Source: Aphelenchoides besseyi (taxonomy: Eukaryota; Nematoda; Chromadorea; Rhabditida; Aphelenchoididae). From it: 64,000 nucleotides of DNA. Shown here one piece after another: positions 39,069-51,199 of the stretch; position 1 is the stretch's first letter, and the number at the start of each line of letters is the position of its first letter. Where the stretch lies: the NCBI GenBank assembly GCA_024699855.1, contig JAMPIQ010000002.1, forward strand, positions 15,004,001-15,068,000, in the 5' to 3' direction. Under the pieces are notes generated by a model. The model was not told where the DNA came from. It saw only the letters and a list, made by a program, of their open reading frames with translations, and searched no databases. Both the position numbers and the translations under genes were made by a program.

Positions 39069-42000
39069 ATCTTTGACATTCTTCTCTGTTACATGTATAG
39101 ATCAAGTGTTTCTACTGATTATCGTATGGATAAAAATTTCATGTCATTTACTGGTGTAAAGATGAGTTTTGAGTGGCTGTTTACTTCAGAGGGTGAACTC
39201 AAGTCTCAGATATTGCTGAGTATGTTTTGGTTTTGAGCTCGTTGATGAGTGAACGCTAATAGTTCAATTCTTGTTTATTCCAAATATCACAAAGATCGAT
39301 TTATTTGAAATGGATTACAAGAGATGTTAACGAGCATTGCCGTTTAAAAACAAACAATTGCATAAACAACGAATTTTAAGACGGTCAAGTTGTCATAATT
39401 GAAGATTAGAATCGAAGTTTGGGGGTCTGGAATCACAATTCAAACAACCAATTCTTCAGGGACCAACTCTTTGTGAAGGCTGTTTCTGAAGTCTTTGAGT
39501 TGAAATGGCTTGTCTTTTACAAACTAGCCGGCAGAAGATGCAGAAAAGTCAAAATATCTGAAAAATAAGTTAACAATTGAAACATCCCGTTGAATCGTTT
39601 GGTTTCAATTTCTTCCTTTAAACTTTGCTCTCATCTTTATATCCCAAATCTCTTTGTTGTCATTCAATCATTTCAAGTGGACACAACAAAAGATGAATTA
39701 AAGTATTTTGAGCACTTTCATTGTGGTCAGCAGTTGCGCTCGGCATTGGAGGTCGAAAACCGTTGGAGTGAAAGTTGGTTGTTGAAAAACTTCCGCTGCA
39801 TATCGTTCGAAGCTTCAATGTTTCCATTTTTGAGATTGCATTGTGATTCAATGACGTTCACGCCGAAATGTTACCCACGACTTTTTGTCGTTCTTTTCGC
39901 AAATTTCCCAATGGATAGCTAGTGATTTTTGCCCTTCTCGTGGCCACGCCCCACTCTCTTCGGTCGATTGTGTGTGGCTTTCGGTGAGCATGATTAATTC
40001 GGTCAGGAAATGAAGATGAATGTATGGTCGAAAAGTCGGTTGCAACATTTTATGAGCTTTTGACTATTGGCCCTCACATACACGCGGAAGAGATTTCGAG
40101 CCAACTGCCACGTTCACGCTCCACTTCCGATTTTCGAAGTGTTCTCGCTCGGCCTACTTTTAAGCACATGACTTTTATTTCGAAATGCATTTCTTGCTAC
40201 GGTGCTATTGTAAGCGACCGATCAGTTTTGTTGACTATTCTTTCTTACCCATTCGCTTAAATAGTCGGTAGATGTGGGTTACGGTATTCATTTGTAAAGA
40301 CCAATTCATCTGCCTTAAGTGATAGAACCAAAAGCTCAACAGTTGTGGTCATTCTTTGAAGGAATACGTTTTCATTGTTTTACATACGCAAAAATTGTCA
40401 TCTCTCTGAACAAGCCTAGGATGAAAGGATCGAGGGCATTGTTTTAAAGTGAAATACGAAGATTTTGAAAGATTTGTTGGACGTTAACAATCACCATGTG
40501 GACGTTTGTTTTCGATTGCGTTCAACTCTACGGTTGGTTACTTTTCTAACCCATGAATATCGAATGACAAACAGTGACAATTGAATTGTTTTTGGTTTGT
40601 GTTCCTTTTTGCTTGGTAGAAAAAGTTCCTGACAGAAAAGTTCATCAAACTAGAAAACTGAAATGCATCTGAGAGGTCGTGTCAGAATGTCGGAAGGCTA
40701 TTGTTTCCTTTCAAACATCACATTGTAACGTTTGAAAGTAGTTTCGTGGTTATTTCGGGGTCTTTAACCGTGGACCATTGGACGAGCGAAATTAACTTTC
40801 TTCCTCGCTGTCGTCGATGAACGGCGGTTTCGAGTCGAGTGAGCGTCTGTCATTACATTCGGACTTCGCATTTCATTCATTTAGCCTTCGCCGTTCCGTT
40901 TATCTGTTTAATAGGACTGTAATGAAATTGCACTCGAAATAATTGCAGTTAAACGCTTTTGCGGGGTGTGCGACTCTTCTCGAGTTGCTGTACGAAGTCG
41001 CAGAGCAAAGGATTGAATTGTTGTAGTTCGATTAGTAAGATGATTATCTCTTACCGTAATCTAGTTCTACTCGAAGCTTGTGAAATGAACTCTTTAGATC
41101 GTTAGAGTCGCGGTGAGTTCGTAGCTCCATCGGATCGAACAAACTTGAAGCGACAATATTCGACTTCTTTTTTGTGAAGAGCAGCGAAGAAAGATGCCAA
41201 GGTTATAGCGCCTATTCGATTATGCTCCTCGATCAACGAGTTCATTCAAAGTGCACGAATTCAATTCACCTTGAATCGTTTGAATGTGCGGTTTTCAGAA
41301 TGGGAAAGTGAGCAACTTTTGCGATTTTGATGTTGAAATCGTATGTCTCTCTGATCGACTTCTTTTCTCTTTTAGATCATCCATGGAGCTCAAAACACAA
41401 ATCCGAAGAGCGATGTTGATTTGAACGATTGACTGAGTTTCTGTTGCTGATGAGTTTTGACACTTAATTGCGCGGTAAATCAAACAGCAAGTATCGTGTG
41501 ACTGTGTTTCGATCTGTGATGTTCAACTTTTTGATGAAGAAAACGTTTTGACAAAATCGAACAGAAAAGTTGTCCATTGAGTTTTGGCTCTGATTCTTCA
41601 CCATTTGTTCGGAACGCGTGTTTACAATGAGACGGCCTGAACGAACATAAATCCATCACCATCGGAGAGCATATTTGCGCGCCAGACATCCGAAACTTTC
41701 TGCTAACAAATGACCGAAACTGAAATGGTCAGAGCGGTTGTTTGCGATGAGATTCAATGGAAGAAGTAAGTGCCATGCCAAATTTCGTGAATCTTCTCGT
41801 ACCATAAACAGTTAATCTCAACTTTTTGGTCAACATCGAAATGAGCGGTTTGTTGCTCCACCAGTTGGATTAACAATTTTCGTTGTTCTTTTTACCCAAT
41901 GACACTTTTGATCTATCACAGATTTGTTCTCAATCAACAGCTTTATGTCATTTATTGAAAACCCATTGAATAACTTGCATTCTGTTGTTGTGAAATGGAG

Positions 42001-43482
42001 ACTGTAGGCGGAGCTCAGAAGCTTGATGCAGGCGCACGAGTCTGTGGATTTCGTTTTGTACGTCAATTCGAACACGATTGCCAAAATTTGTTGCTCCTTT
42101 CGTTGCGCTCCCGGATTTGTGCATCATCCGCTCCGGTTCGATTGAGCAAACAGCCGTTGACCCCGTCGAAGAGCTTGTTGTTGTCCATTACTCTCGAATC
42201 GAAGGTGTGCCATTGGTTCGGCGTTTTTTTGTTTTGAAGTCTCCGACACGAACGTAAATTACCGTGCAGTTGGTTCCCAATGTTTGTGTTCGAGGTTCTC
42301 AAGAGAAATGGGCACTAAGGAAATGGGCTCGTAGGTTATTGCAAAAAAAAGAAGGGGTCCTAATGATCGGTTATGGTTTCTTGCTGGTCATCTTGTTCGT
42401 AAATGATCGCACATTTGGTCGGATGAGTGACGGAATGAACAGATGAGAATTACGATTCGAATGATCGTTATTCACTCTAATGGCCACTCGGCAGCCTGTG
42501 AAATCCGAGATCGTTGTTTATTTTTGGGTTGAAGATTGTCGTTATCGATGAGAAAATGACCGGGAGGTCGTTCGTTTTCGGGGAAGAGATAAACGGTTGT
42601 GGGATGTTGAGTTGACGTTTAGATGAAACTTAAACAGCCGAGAGCAGATTGAACGGATGTTTATGGACAACAGAATGTGCGGCTCGTTTCAATCAGACCA
42701 AAAAAACGGTACTCGTAAGACTTTCTTGCATGAAGTGGATTAATTTGCAAAGCTTGAAAGCTTTCCAAATGAACACGCGCAACTTTGTGCGGAAATTCGA
42801 GATCTGACATGTCGAAGTTTACTGCACGTTAAGTGACTGTGAACAAAAGTGGAATTAAGTAACGACAACTCTGTTGTCAAGTTTTGTACAACTGTTTAAG
42901 AGTAGTGAGATGTTTCCGAGAGTGTGTTTGTTGCGAAGCCGTCAATCTTCACGCTCATTGTCGATGAAGTTGGATTCCGGAATCCAATTTGTATTGACCT
43001 CAATCGGCTACACCACGTTTGTTCTCCGGATATGTCATAATGAATGTTAGTTCCCGGGGTTCATGGACATCGAAAAGATGCGAGTGCTTGCAAGTATATT
43101 CTCGTACCCGCCCATTTCGTTTGGTCACTTCGACGCTCCAAATCCGCGCTTGGGCGCCGCGTCCACTGCGCTCGAATGGCTTTGTTTTATGCAAATTGCA
43201 GATTTGGACGCCGCGCTTTTCGCGAGCATGGCGGGAAGACCGTAGACGTGATTCGTAGGTTGCGATTTCCGGCTCGTGGATTAACCGTTTGCGTTGATTA
43301 TTTGCGTCGCTGATCTCAAGCTGTGTCCTCATGAATGAGGATTCGCAATCTTCGTTATCGCGTTGATCGTAAATTTATCGCGTCTTTGATCGGGATTTAT
43401 GTTTATAATCGAGATTCGTGTTATGATCTTTTCATTTTAGTGCAATAGTTCCGTGCGATCGACTCAACGAGCAGCTTCAACG
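39069..43482. other. 4.4-kb gene-poor region
   Basis: No recognisable exon on either strand. Open frames up to 110 codons (for example 39590-39922) lack motifs. It may be regulatory sequence for caveolin: an acceptor-like TTCATTTTAG ends at 43440, just before the caveolin leader, so part of this region may be a 5'UTR intron or the point of spliced-leader addition. Confidence 0.4.
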
Positions 43483-44906
43483 ATGACAACCACCGAACTC
43501 AGCGAACAGATTCCGCTCAAACAAGACACCGAAGCCGATCCGTCAACCACTACGATCGAAGGTCAAACCGTTGAAAGCGAACAAACACCGTTGGCCGAGA
43601 TTACACAAGCGGAGAAGAAGAAATGGTGGTTTCGTAAGGTGAGTTCAACAAAATGTTAGGGACTTTGATGTTGAAATTCTTATTGAGGGGCCTTTTTGAT
43701 TTATCAATTCCGCGAATCTAATTGAAATTTGACGGCATGTCCATTTTCCTGTAGTACTTTAAAGTCGGCTTGTGGTTTCCGAATCCATAGGGAATTCGAA
43801 ATATACATGTCTTTTGCCGCTTCAACGGTTCGAAAAGTTTAAAGCATGGTCAATTTTGCTCTGCTTGAATGTCCATTGGTGGTGGTTGAACGCAGCGGGG
43901 GGGTTCAAAAAACATTCTCAAACCACGAATTGTGTTCAAACTTTTGCAAACAAAAACTCGTTAGTTGATGTAATGGACAATGACAGCGAATCGTACGGTT
44001 GCCACAACAACAGAAATCTCACTTCCGATCCATTGACTACTTAAGCCACGATTTCCAACCGCGCTTTGATCCACTTTAACGCTTACCGACCTCGTTAAGG
44101 CTTATAATTAGTGGCCTCAAAGCGCTAATGACATCTCGAATAAGCGAAGAGATGGTATTTGCGCTTAAAATTGTTCCTCAATTCGATATTGTTCAATCAA
44201 GTATTTCGATTTCAGAACCAAAAGAAAGCGGAGAAACCCGAAAAGGTGGCTGATGGCGAAAAGGAGACGGGAACCGAAGACAACACTGCACCTGCTGGCA
44301 AGAAACCTCAATGGTGGCAACGTAAACCATGCAAAGGAGCCTGTGAAGGTACCACGTTTGGCGTCGATTTTACACGCCGAGACGATGTGAGTGCCATAGA
44401 AGCTGTAAGTAATTTTTGCGTATGATTTCAGAATCAACTTCACACCGCAATCGATCTCGGATTCTCTGATATCTTCGGCGAACCCGACGCTATTCATTCA
44501 TTCAATGGTGTTTGGCGAGTGACGAATTCGGTCTTCTTGGTGGTTCGCAACTTCTTCTACAAGGTTTGCTGGCAATCGAACTTTTCGTAACTTGTTTTCA
44601 GTTGTTTACGTTGATTCTCTGCATTCCGGCGGCTTTCCTGTTCGGTTTGCTTTACGCATTGATCAGTGCATTGGGCGTCTTCTGCATTATTCCGGCCGGT
44701 CGTTTGTTGGCTATTCCGGCGGCTTGGCTCTTCAAAGTAGGAACACTGCGATCACCGTCGGTACTAATATTTTGTTTTAGTTGTGGAGCTGCGTCGTCTT
44801 CAACGTTCTTCAACCGATAGCTGCCGGCATCGCACACTTGTTTTCGCAGATCAAAATCTTCCGCTACGGCATCAACAGCGATCCGACAGCGACTCTTGGA
44901 GCGTAA
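43483..44906 (+). CDS. caveolin
   Basis: Caveolin is a hairpin membrane protein that shapes caveola-like domains. Five exons (43483-43638, 44216-44386, 44432-44563, 44602-44736, 44781-44906) give 239 residues. The N-terminal 105 residues are polar and acidic. The scaffolding region follows: FTRRDDNQLHTAIDLGFSDI, then IHSFNGVWRVTNSVF. The intramembrane hairpin is LFTLILCIPAAFLFGLLYAL through VFCIIPAGRL, and the C-terminal helix LWSCVVFNVLQPIAAGIAHL. The signature FxDxxxEP...SFxGVW is intact. The first intron is long for this genome (577 bases). Two similar motifs (KKWWFRK and QWWQRK) end exon 1 and lie in exon 2. C. elegans has two caveolin genes; which is the ortholog cannot be told. Confidence 0.9.
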
Positions 44907-47045
44907 ACGTTGCAACGTTTCCATCGGCTTTGAAATTAAAAACTCAGTTCCTACGACTTAACATTTGGTTTAATTATTTAAGTAAAAAGTTCACACTTCC
45001 GCTTTACAGTTTGTCTGCTTCTTAAGTCGTAAGCAAATCTTGTTGCCACTTAATCCCATTGTCAGTGTTCTTGTTGACCACTCAGCGATTCCTCTTAGCT
45101 TGTGATTGGTCGCAAAAACAACTGAAATTTCATTGGCCTTTGCAGTTTGAATGTTAATAAAGTGAAGCTACAGTGTTAAATTTGATAGTTGAAATGAACT
45201 TGAAAATCAATAGTCGAATGCTGATAAGACATAAGACTGGAAATGCAACCACAAAAGTAAACGCTTGGAGTCGAGGTTCCAAAAGAGATTTTGAATACGA
45301 AATAAGCTGTGGTGTTATTTCCATGTTCGCAAGAAATCTGGAGCGCGCAACGAGTTTAATCGCTGGGCCTTCGATTTCCTTCCTGTTCATTCAGTTTTCG
45401 AGTTCCGGTTCAATTCGCGGTCGTTGAAAGGGCTGAGCGTTTGGTGTTTCAGGCTCATCAATATCTTTATCGGACGTCGTTTGACTGGAAAGCTACCAAA
45501 TTCGTTTAGAGACTTTCGGCATCTTTGTCTTCGAGCAAAAACATTGCAACATCGACCTTTGCACACGTCGCCAATTCGATTTCCGTTCGATTTGTTATCT
45601 GAGTGTTTTTGAATTTGAAGCTTCTGGACATCGTCCTCTTGACCATTGACTTTGATCTCCAGAATTTACACGTCGGGATTTTGAGAAGACGAACAAAAGA
45701 ATCTAATCAAAATCCACGAACACACTCGTTTTATTGCGTGAATTTGTGTCTTCTGAATACTTTCAAGAGGACAACCATTTTCGAAGACAATAACAGATGA
45801 ATCGCGTTGACGGACAAACAAAAAAACTCAACGTGCTTCCGGTCGTCCGTTTTCTTTTTTCGTCAACTTACAGGTCAGTAAGCGTGTGAACTTCGTGAAG
45901 ACGTTCCTTTCGTTCTTTCCTCTATAAGTTCGAAGTGTAATGATTGACGTGTTTCAGTTGGATTCTCGTGCTAATTTAAAGACCTTTTAGTGATGAGAAT
46001 CCAGACATTCTGTTTGGCTTGTGAGTTTTCAAATCCGATGAGCCCAAGAGCATGAGTTATACGATGTAAGTTTTTGGCATAACTAAGTTTTTGGCTCGAT
46101 CTTCTTGAGGAGGCTAAAAAATTGACTTGCACCGTCGAGTTTCGGACTCATAAAATGCAAATTAGGATGTGGACTGGAAAGGCTAAGTCGATTTGTCCTC
46201 GACGACTTTCAACTTTGGATTTTGGCGTTGAAACAACTTCGGGGAGACATCTAATTCGAACCTTCGAATCGTCGAACTTTGTTTTTTGCCCAATTGAAAA
46301 GGTCTTATGGTTCGCGGCCCCACGGGCTTATCTTCGCAATAATCGACGATTGCGGCGGACGCTCGGAAGTGAGACGCTGTCGAGTTGAGGCAACACATCA
46401 ATTGTGACAGTTTTAACTCCACCATTCGAAGCTATTAGTTATCTGCTCGTTCGTTGAAGCCACAACTCTTCGAGCGGACGACTGTTTTTTACGTACGTTG
46501 GTTGTCAGAGAGCCGAGAAAGAAAAACATCAAATCTCGAAGCGAAAACAACCTCCGAATTGATGGTTCACGTTTCTCATCGTAACGTTCATATGATTCTC
46601 CGCAAATTTATAGTTGAATCGGATCTTTCGGACGTTCCCGCAACCTCTTAGCACCGTAATCGTGTGGCTTAGTCCGTTGGCATCAATTGCGGGAATATGT
46701 TCGAGTCTCTGGGGAACAAAGAAACCGACTGAAACTGTCAAGTTTGGAGCAAATCAAACGGTTGCTATTTAATTCTAAACAGCGATCAGTAGATAGGAGG
46801 GAATACGTGCTTCTGAAGCGTTTTTTGTTGTTTTAACTTTTGTTCCACAACGTCCAACTGTTGACCTCACTCACTAAGCGGTCTTTTAATTGCTGTCACA
46901 AACGTTAACGTGAACAAAACCATAAGTTTAAGAGTTTTTACATTCGTTCAAGAACTCATATTGATGAGGTGATTGTTTCAGAGTTGGGATGTCTTTCGTA
47001 TGCCACGTATTCCATCTTTCGTCCTTTCAACAACCTAACTGAACA
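44907..47045. other. intergenic region after caveolin
   Basis: No gene supported. Frames at 45173-45427, 45603-45800 and 46122-46388 have no motif or consistent splice structure. It should contain the promoter of the next gene. Confidence 0.4.
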
Positions 47046-48825
47046 ATGAACAACCTTTGGACTTGGTTCACGGTTTTCATATCATTCACCTTTGACGGGG
47101 CTAATGGTAATCTTCACGAATGCAACGTTCGAAAGCTTGTGGAGTTGGAGAAAGAGCACAACGAACGGTATTATTTGTTTGCTCTAACACAGGTGAGATT
47201 CTTTGCGTACGTCGTTTTTGATTGATTCAGGACTGCCAATTGGTTTTTGCGCGAGCCGACCAAATCGAACAGTATTCCAGTTTGCCGGACATTCGTCCCG
47301 ATTACACTTATTGTTTGCCGACATTATCACAATTTCACTTTCGAACGTTACGACATGACGGCAACATCGGCATTCAACTGCTCTTTAAACGCGCCAACAA
47401 CCAAATTTGCAGTCTGGCCGTTCAATTCCCAAGTCAGAATGCGCTGGTGGGAAGCGCCGTTTTCAGGTGAGTTGTCGGCAAACTAACCAACGCTTCTAAA
47501 CACCAATGAATTGATCGATTAGACGCGATTTCAGCTATTCACTACTCAACTCTCTCAGCTATGCTATCTGTTCGTACATGCCAAATTCAAGTTTTTCAAT
47601 GGAACCTGGTAACTGAAAGATGTTGTTTGAGATTACTCCCAAAGTTCTTTTGTTTAGAACTTTCGTTCATGGATTCAACTTATTCGGACATTGTCTATTT
47701 TATCGATCCCAAAAGTGCAGGTTCTTTCTGGCAAGTACGTCAGTTCAAATTCGATTCCACCGGTTACATGAAAGTCATGGAGTCGTTTGTTGTAAAGAAC
47801 TTTGCCGAAGGTATGTTTAACAAAAATCTGGCGTTCATTTTCGTAATCATAGAAGCTGGATTCGTGAGTCGTGTAGCCGGCGAGCATTTGGTGTCATTGG
47901 ACGCTCAACGACTTCGACTTTACAGTGTTCATAAGCGAGACAAGGAAATCTCTAGTACATGTTCTTACGAATTACTTTTTAAGTACGTTCATTCTCAAAT
48001 TGTCTGAATTCAAAGTTTCAGACCCCACAAAGCGCGTATTCATCGTCAAAGGCCAATGCGAAATGATGCAGAAGGTCGTGGTTATCGTATCAATTCGTTG
48101 AGTGTTGATGGGAATTTGACGATAATTTCGCAAGTACAAAGAACGGTAATACAATAGTTCAAATCCGATCAATCACTTGGCTTTCAGAAACAAGATGGAT
48201 TCCGATCCAAAATCTACGTTTCCGATAATCGTCACAACCATTCAGCGGAGTGCATTTTGGTGTTACCGTACGTAGCAAAGTTTGGGATTATTACGGAAAA
48301 GTCTTTGAAACGTTTGAACCAAAAACGACTGCCGAGTTTCGGTGTGTTGATCAAAACTTGCGTCTATGACTGTAGCCTTAAATTTCAGATACGGCAATGC
48401 GAGAGAAAGCATCACAGAAACCGACATCGTGGACTCGAACTATGAAACCGAAACTAACGAACTTGAAGTCGGACGTATCGCGTAAGATGACTTCTTTTCG
48501 AACGACCTCTATAACAACCACAACGCCACGTCCCAAAGATTTGGAAGAAGAGAGACTGTTGTTTACGGAACAAGAAATGGGAAACAAAGTCGATGAGAAG
48601 CCGATTGAAGTCACATCAACGGAGGCATTGATTGAAGCCGAAGGATCTTCGGAATCAATGATCGACGAAACAACCTCCGCCGAAGGTGAAAACGATGAGA
48701 ATCAGAGCGTTGAGGAATCGACAAATGGGCCGCTGCGAGAAGAAGGATCAGAAGAGAATCTCGGGTTAACGGCACGCTTCGTGCCATTTGCTTTGTTGGG
48801 TACGCTGTTGCTCTCTTTCATCTAA
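47046..48825 (+). CDS. unrecognised secreted, probably GPI-anchored protein
   Basis: At least eight exons join from ATG 47046 to the stop at 48825 (about 490 residues). A signal peptide (MNNLWTWFTVFISFTFDGANG) starts it. The body has paired cysteines (HECNVRKL, TQDCQLVF, YTYCLPTL, NNQICSLAV, YAICSYMP, SSTCSYELLF) and beta-type sequence. Then comes a Ser/Thr/Glu-rich stalk (TTSITTTTPRPKDLEEE, EAEGSSESMIDETTSAEGE). It ends with a short hydrophobic tail (ARFVPFALLGTLLLSFI) with no basic residues after it, as in GPI signals. AATAAA follows at 48849. Exon 3 has two possible acceptors four codons apart, and the seventh exon is open in two frames. No family is recognised; a nematode-specific surface or sperm protein is possible. 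Confidence 0.6.
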
Positions 48826-49305
48826 TTGCCTTGCTCGACTGCTCATCCAATAAACTTCTACGTTCATTAACAATATTTATATCAACTGAACGCTAAAAAC
48901 TTTGTGGAAAATCGACTATGAGTTGTAAACAAAAAGAGCTGTTCGGCGGGATTAACAGTCGATAACAGAAACAACAAAACCCGTCACTTTTACAACAAAA
49001 GAACGGAAACAAGAAGCGAATGGTGGAACGAAAATGCGAAAGAAGTTCGACCATCGAATAGTAGTCGGCTGGGTGGAGGAGAAGAAGCACGATCAATTTT
49101 GGTTTATCGAAGCATTTTGATTGAAAGACAACTAAGTCGTGAGTTGATTTCAATCCGGAAACAACGGAGATTTCTAAAGGCAATCAAATCGGTTCGATGA
49201 AGTCAATAAAGTCTTTTTTCAAATCTACAATAGCAATCCATATAACAAACGTTACTAGGATAACAAATTGGCAAAAAGATACGTTTCGAGTGGATTCCCA
49301 AACGG
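48826..49305. other. convergent 3' flanks
   Basis: Short region between two genes whose 3' ends face each other. Contains AATAAA at 48849 for the left gene. The minus-strand frame at 48893-49183 is not supported by any motif. Confidence 0.45.
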
Positions 49306-50760
49306 TTAGTTGTTACGACGTTGTGGCGCCACATACTTTCCGGCACTAGCAGACGATGGTGGAACTCGACGTTGTTGTTGTTGATTCGTTGGTGGATTGT
49401 TGCGCCAATTCGATGGGGTTGTTTCTTCGCGATGCGGACGTCGATGAACGGTTTGCCAATCGCCACCAACATTATCCGATGGTTGTTCGCGTACATTCAA
49501 TGGTTTTTGTTCGTCGGCTGGAGCCGCATTGTACGTGGTTTTGGATTTTGGATCAGGTGGCGGCGGTGAATGAGTGTTGGTTGGTGGATCGGGATCACGA
49601 CGACGCCACGACATTGGTTCGGGTTTCTGACGTTGAACTTCGGATTGTTGTGGTTGTTGGGCGAAAGTGTTGTTGTAGCGAATCTCTTCGCCTTTCGCAT
49701 TTCTCACACCAGCTCCAAAGCCCGGTTGTTGACGTTCGTTCAGACGCGAACGAAGCGTGTTACGATCGACTTGTTCGCCGCGTAGATGGGCCGGTAAGTA
49801 TGGTTGATTGCCGGTCGGTTCGGGGCGTGAAGTCGGTGGTTGTTGGCGCGGTGGTTCTTGTTGATGAGTACGAGTTGTTTGACTTGGTGGTTGGTAGACG
49901 TTGGGTTGCGGTACGGGCGGCGGTGGAGTTTGAGCGGCAGCGTGTTGATCCGCAGCGTTGTCGTTCGACTTGATTGGCTGTTGAGTCTTTTGAATCGTTG
50001 GGTTTTCGTTTGTTGGTGCTGGAGGAACGGCGTTGGCCGATTGTTCACGTTCCAGCTTTTCGGCCGCCGCTTTTGCATTTGCAGCGGCTTCTTCGGCTTG
50101 TTGACGTCGAATTTCGTCGACGCGGGCCTTTTCTTCCTTGACAATTCGATCGGCATCGCCAAGCGACGGAAACAACTCTTCGGATTTGATGTCCACTTTG
50201 TTCACGGCTTGACGTCGCGCTGTGCCCATCGTTTCGGTGGGAGCACGAGCACCGGGCGGTCGATATGCTTCCGGTTTGTTGGTTGTTTGGACCGTTGGAG
50301 TAGCAGGCGTGTTCGGAGCGTCGTCTTTGGTTTCTACGACGTTCGACTGCAAAAAAATAAATCAACAGGAAAGTCAAATGGTGGTTACCTTTGCCCATGT
50401 TTTCGCACGTTCGATTGTGCGTTCTTCTCGTTCATCTTCGGTCTCGTTCTCCATCGTTTCTTCGGTGTAATTGAATACACCAACGCCGACGGCTTGTGTT
50501 TGAATCGCCGGTTTCGAGTCGAATTGCAACCACTCGGGATCATCGTCGGCCACCGGATCCTGATCGCGATCCGACTTCTGACTGACAATGTCTTCGTTCT
50601 CATTCTGAAAGGTCATCAATTCGCCGGTTGTGTATTTCGAAATTACCTGAAACTTCAAACTCGACTCCAACTGATGAGCCACTTCATCCAAGCGGATCGC
50701 CTTCTTCTTCGAAGCCTTATTCTTCTTCTTAGCAAAAAAGGACGCCAAATCGTCACTCAT
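49306..50760 (-). CDS. CDV3: CDV3 homolog
   Basis: CDV3 (carnitine deficiency-associated gene) is a conserved, largely disordered cytoplasmic protein of unknown biochemical role. Three exons (50760-50647, 50604-50389, 50346-49306) give 456 residues. The start MSDDLASFFAKKKNKASKKK matches the family's DNFFAKRDKKKKK opening. DDDPEWLQF precedes the diagnostic AYRPPGAR and the FPSL box (SEELFPSLGDADRI). The rest is an Ala/Glu helical stretch and then a long Pro/Gln/Arg-rich tail with WQTVHRRPHR, longer than in vertebrates (about 260 residues there). Confidence 0.75.
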
Positions 50761-51199
50761 TTCGATTGTAAGCTACAAAGTCGAGAATGGGAATTGGCGA
50801 AAATTTTCCCTGAAACAAAGAAATCAAAACGTAAAACGTTTCGAAAGCGCAAAAAACGTTCACGAGACAACGACGTCTAAGGACAAGAACATCAACGTGA
50901 TGCGATTCGTTTTGAGGATCAGGGGTTTCGGCGACATTCTCACCGAAAAATCGTCCGCTTCTTCGCGCCACGACAACTCGAGAGGACCCCTAAACGAGGG
51001 CGCGAACTGCAACTGGAAACGCGTCCGGAAAGACGCGAAAGTGAGAATCGATTTTGACGCGTCTGAAAGCGCGAAATTTTCGTTTTTACAAAATTTCCAA
51101 GAAACTTTTTTTGAGGTTTCATTTCCGACGTTTTTTTGTTGTTTGTACGGGAGTTGCTGTTAAGCGCCATCGTTGTTGTTTTTCCAGGCGCTCGGACCA

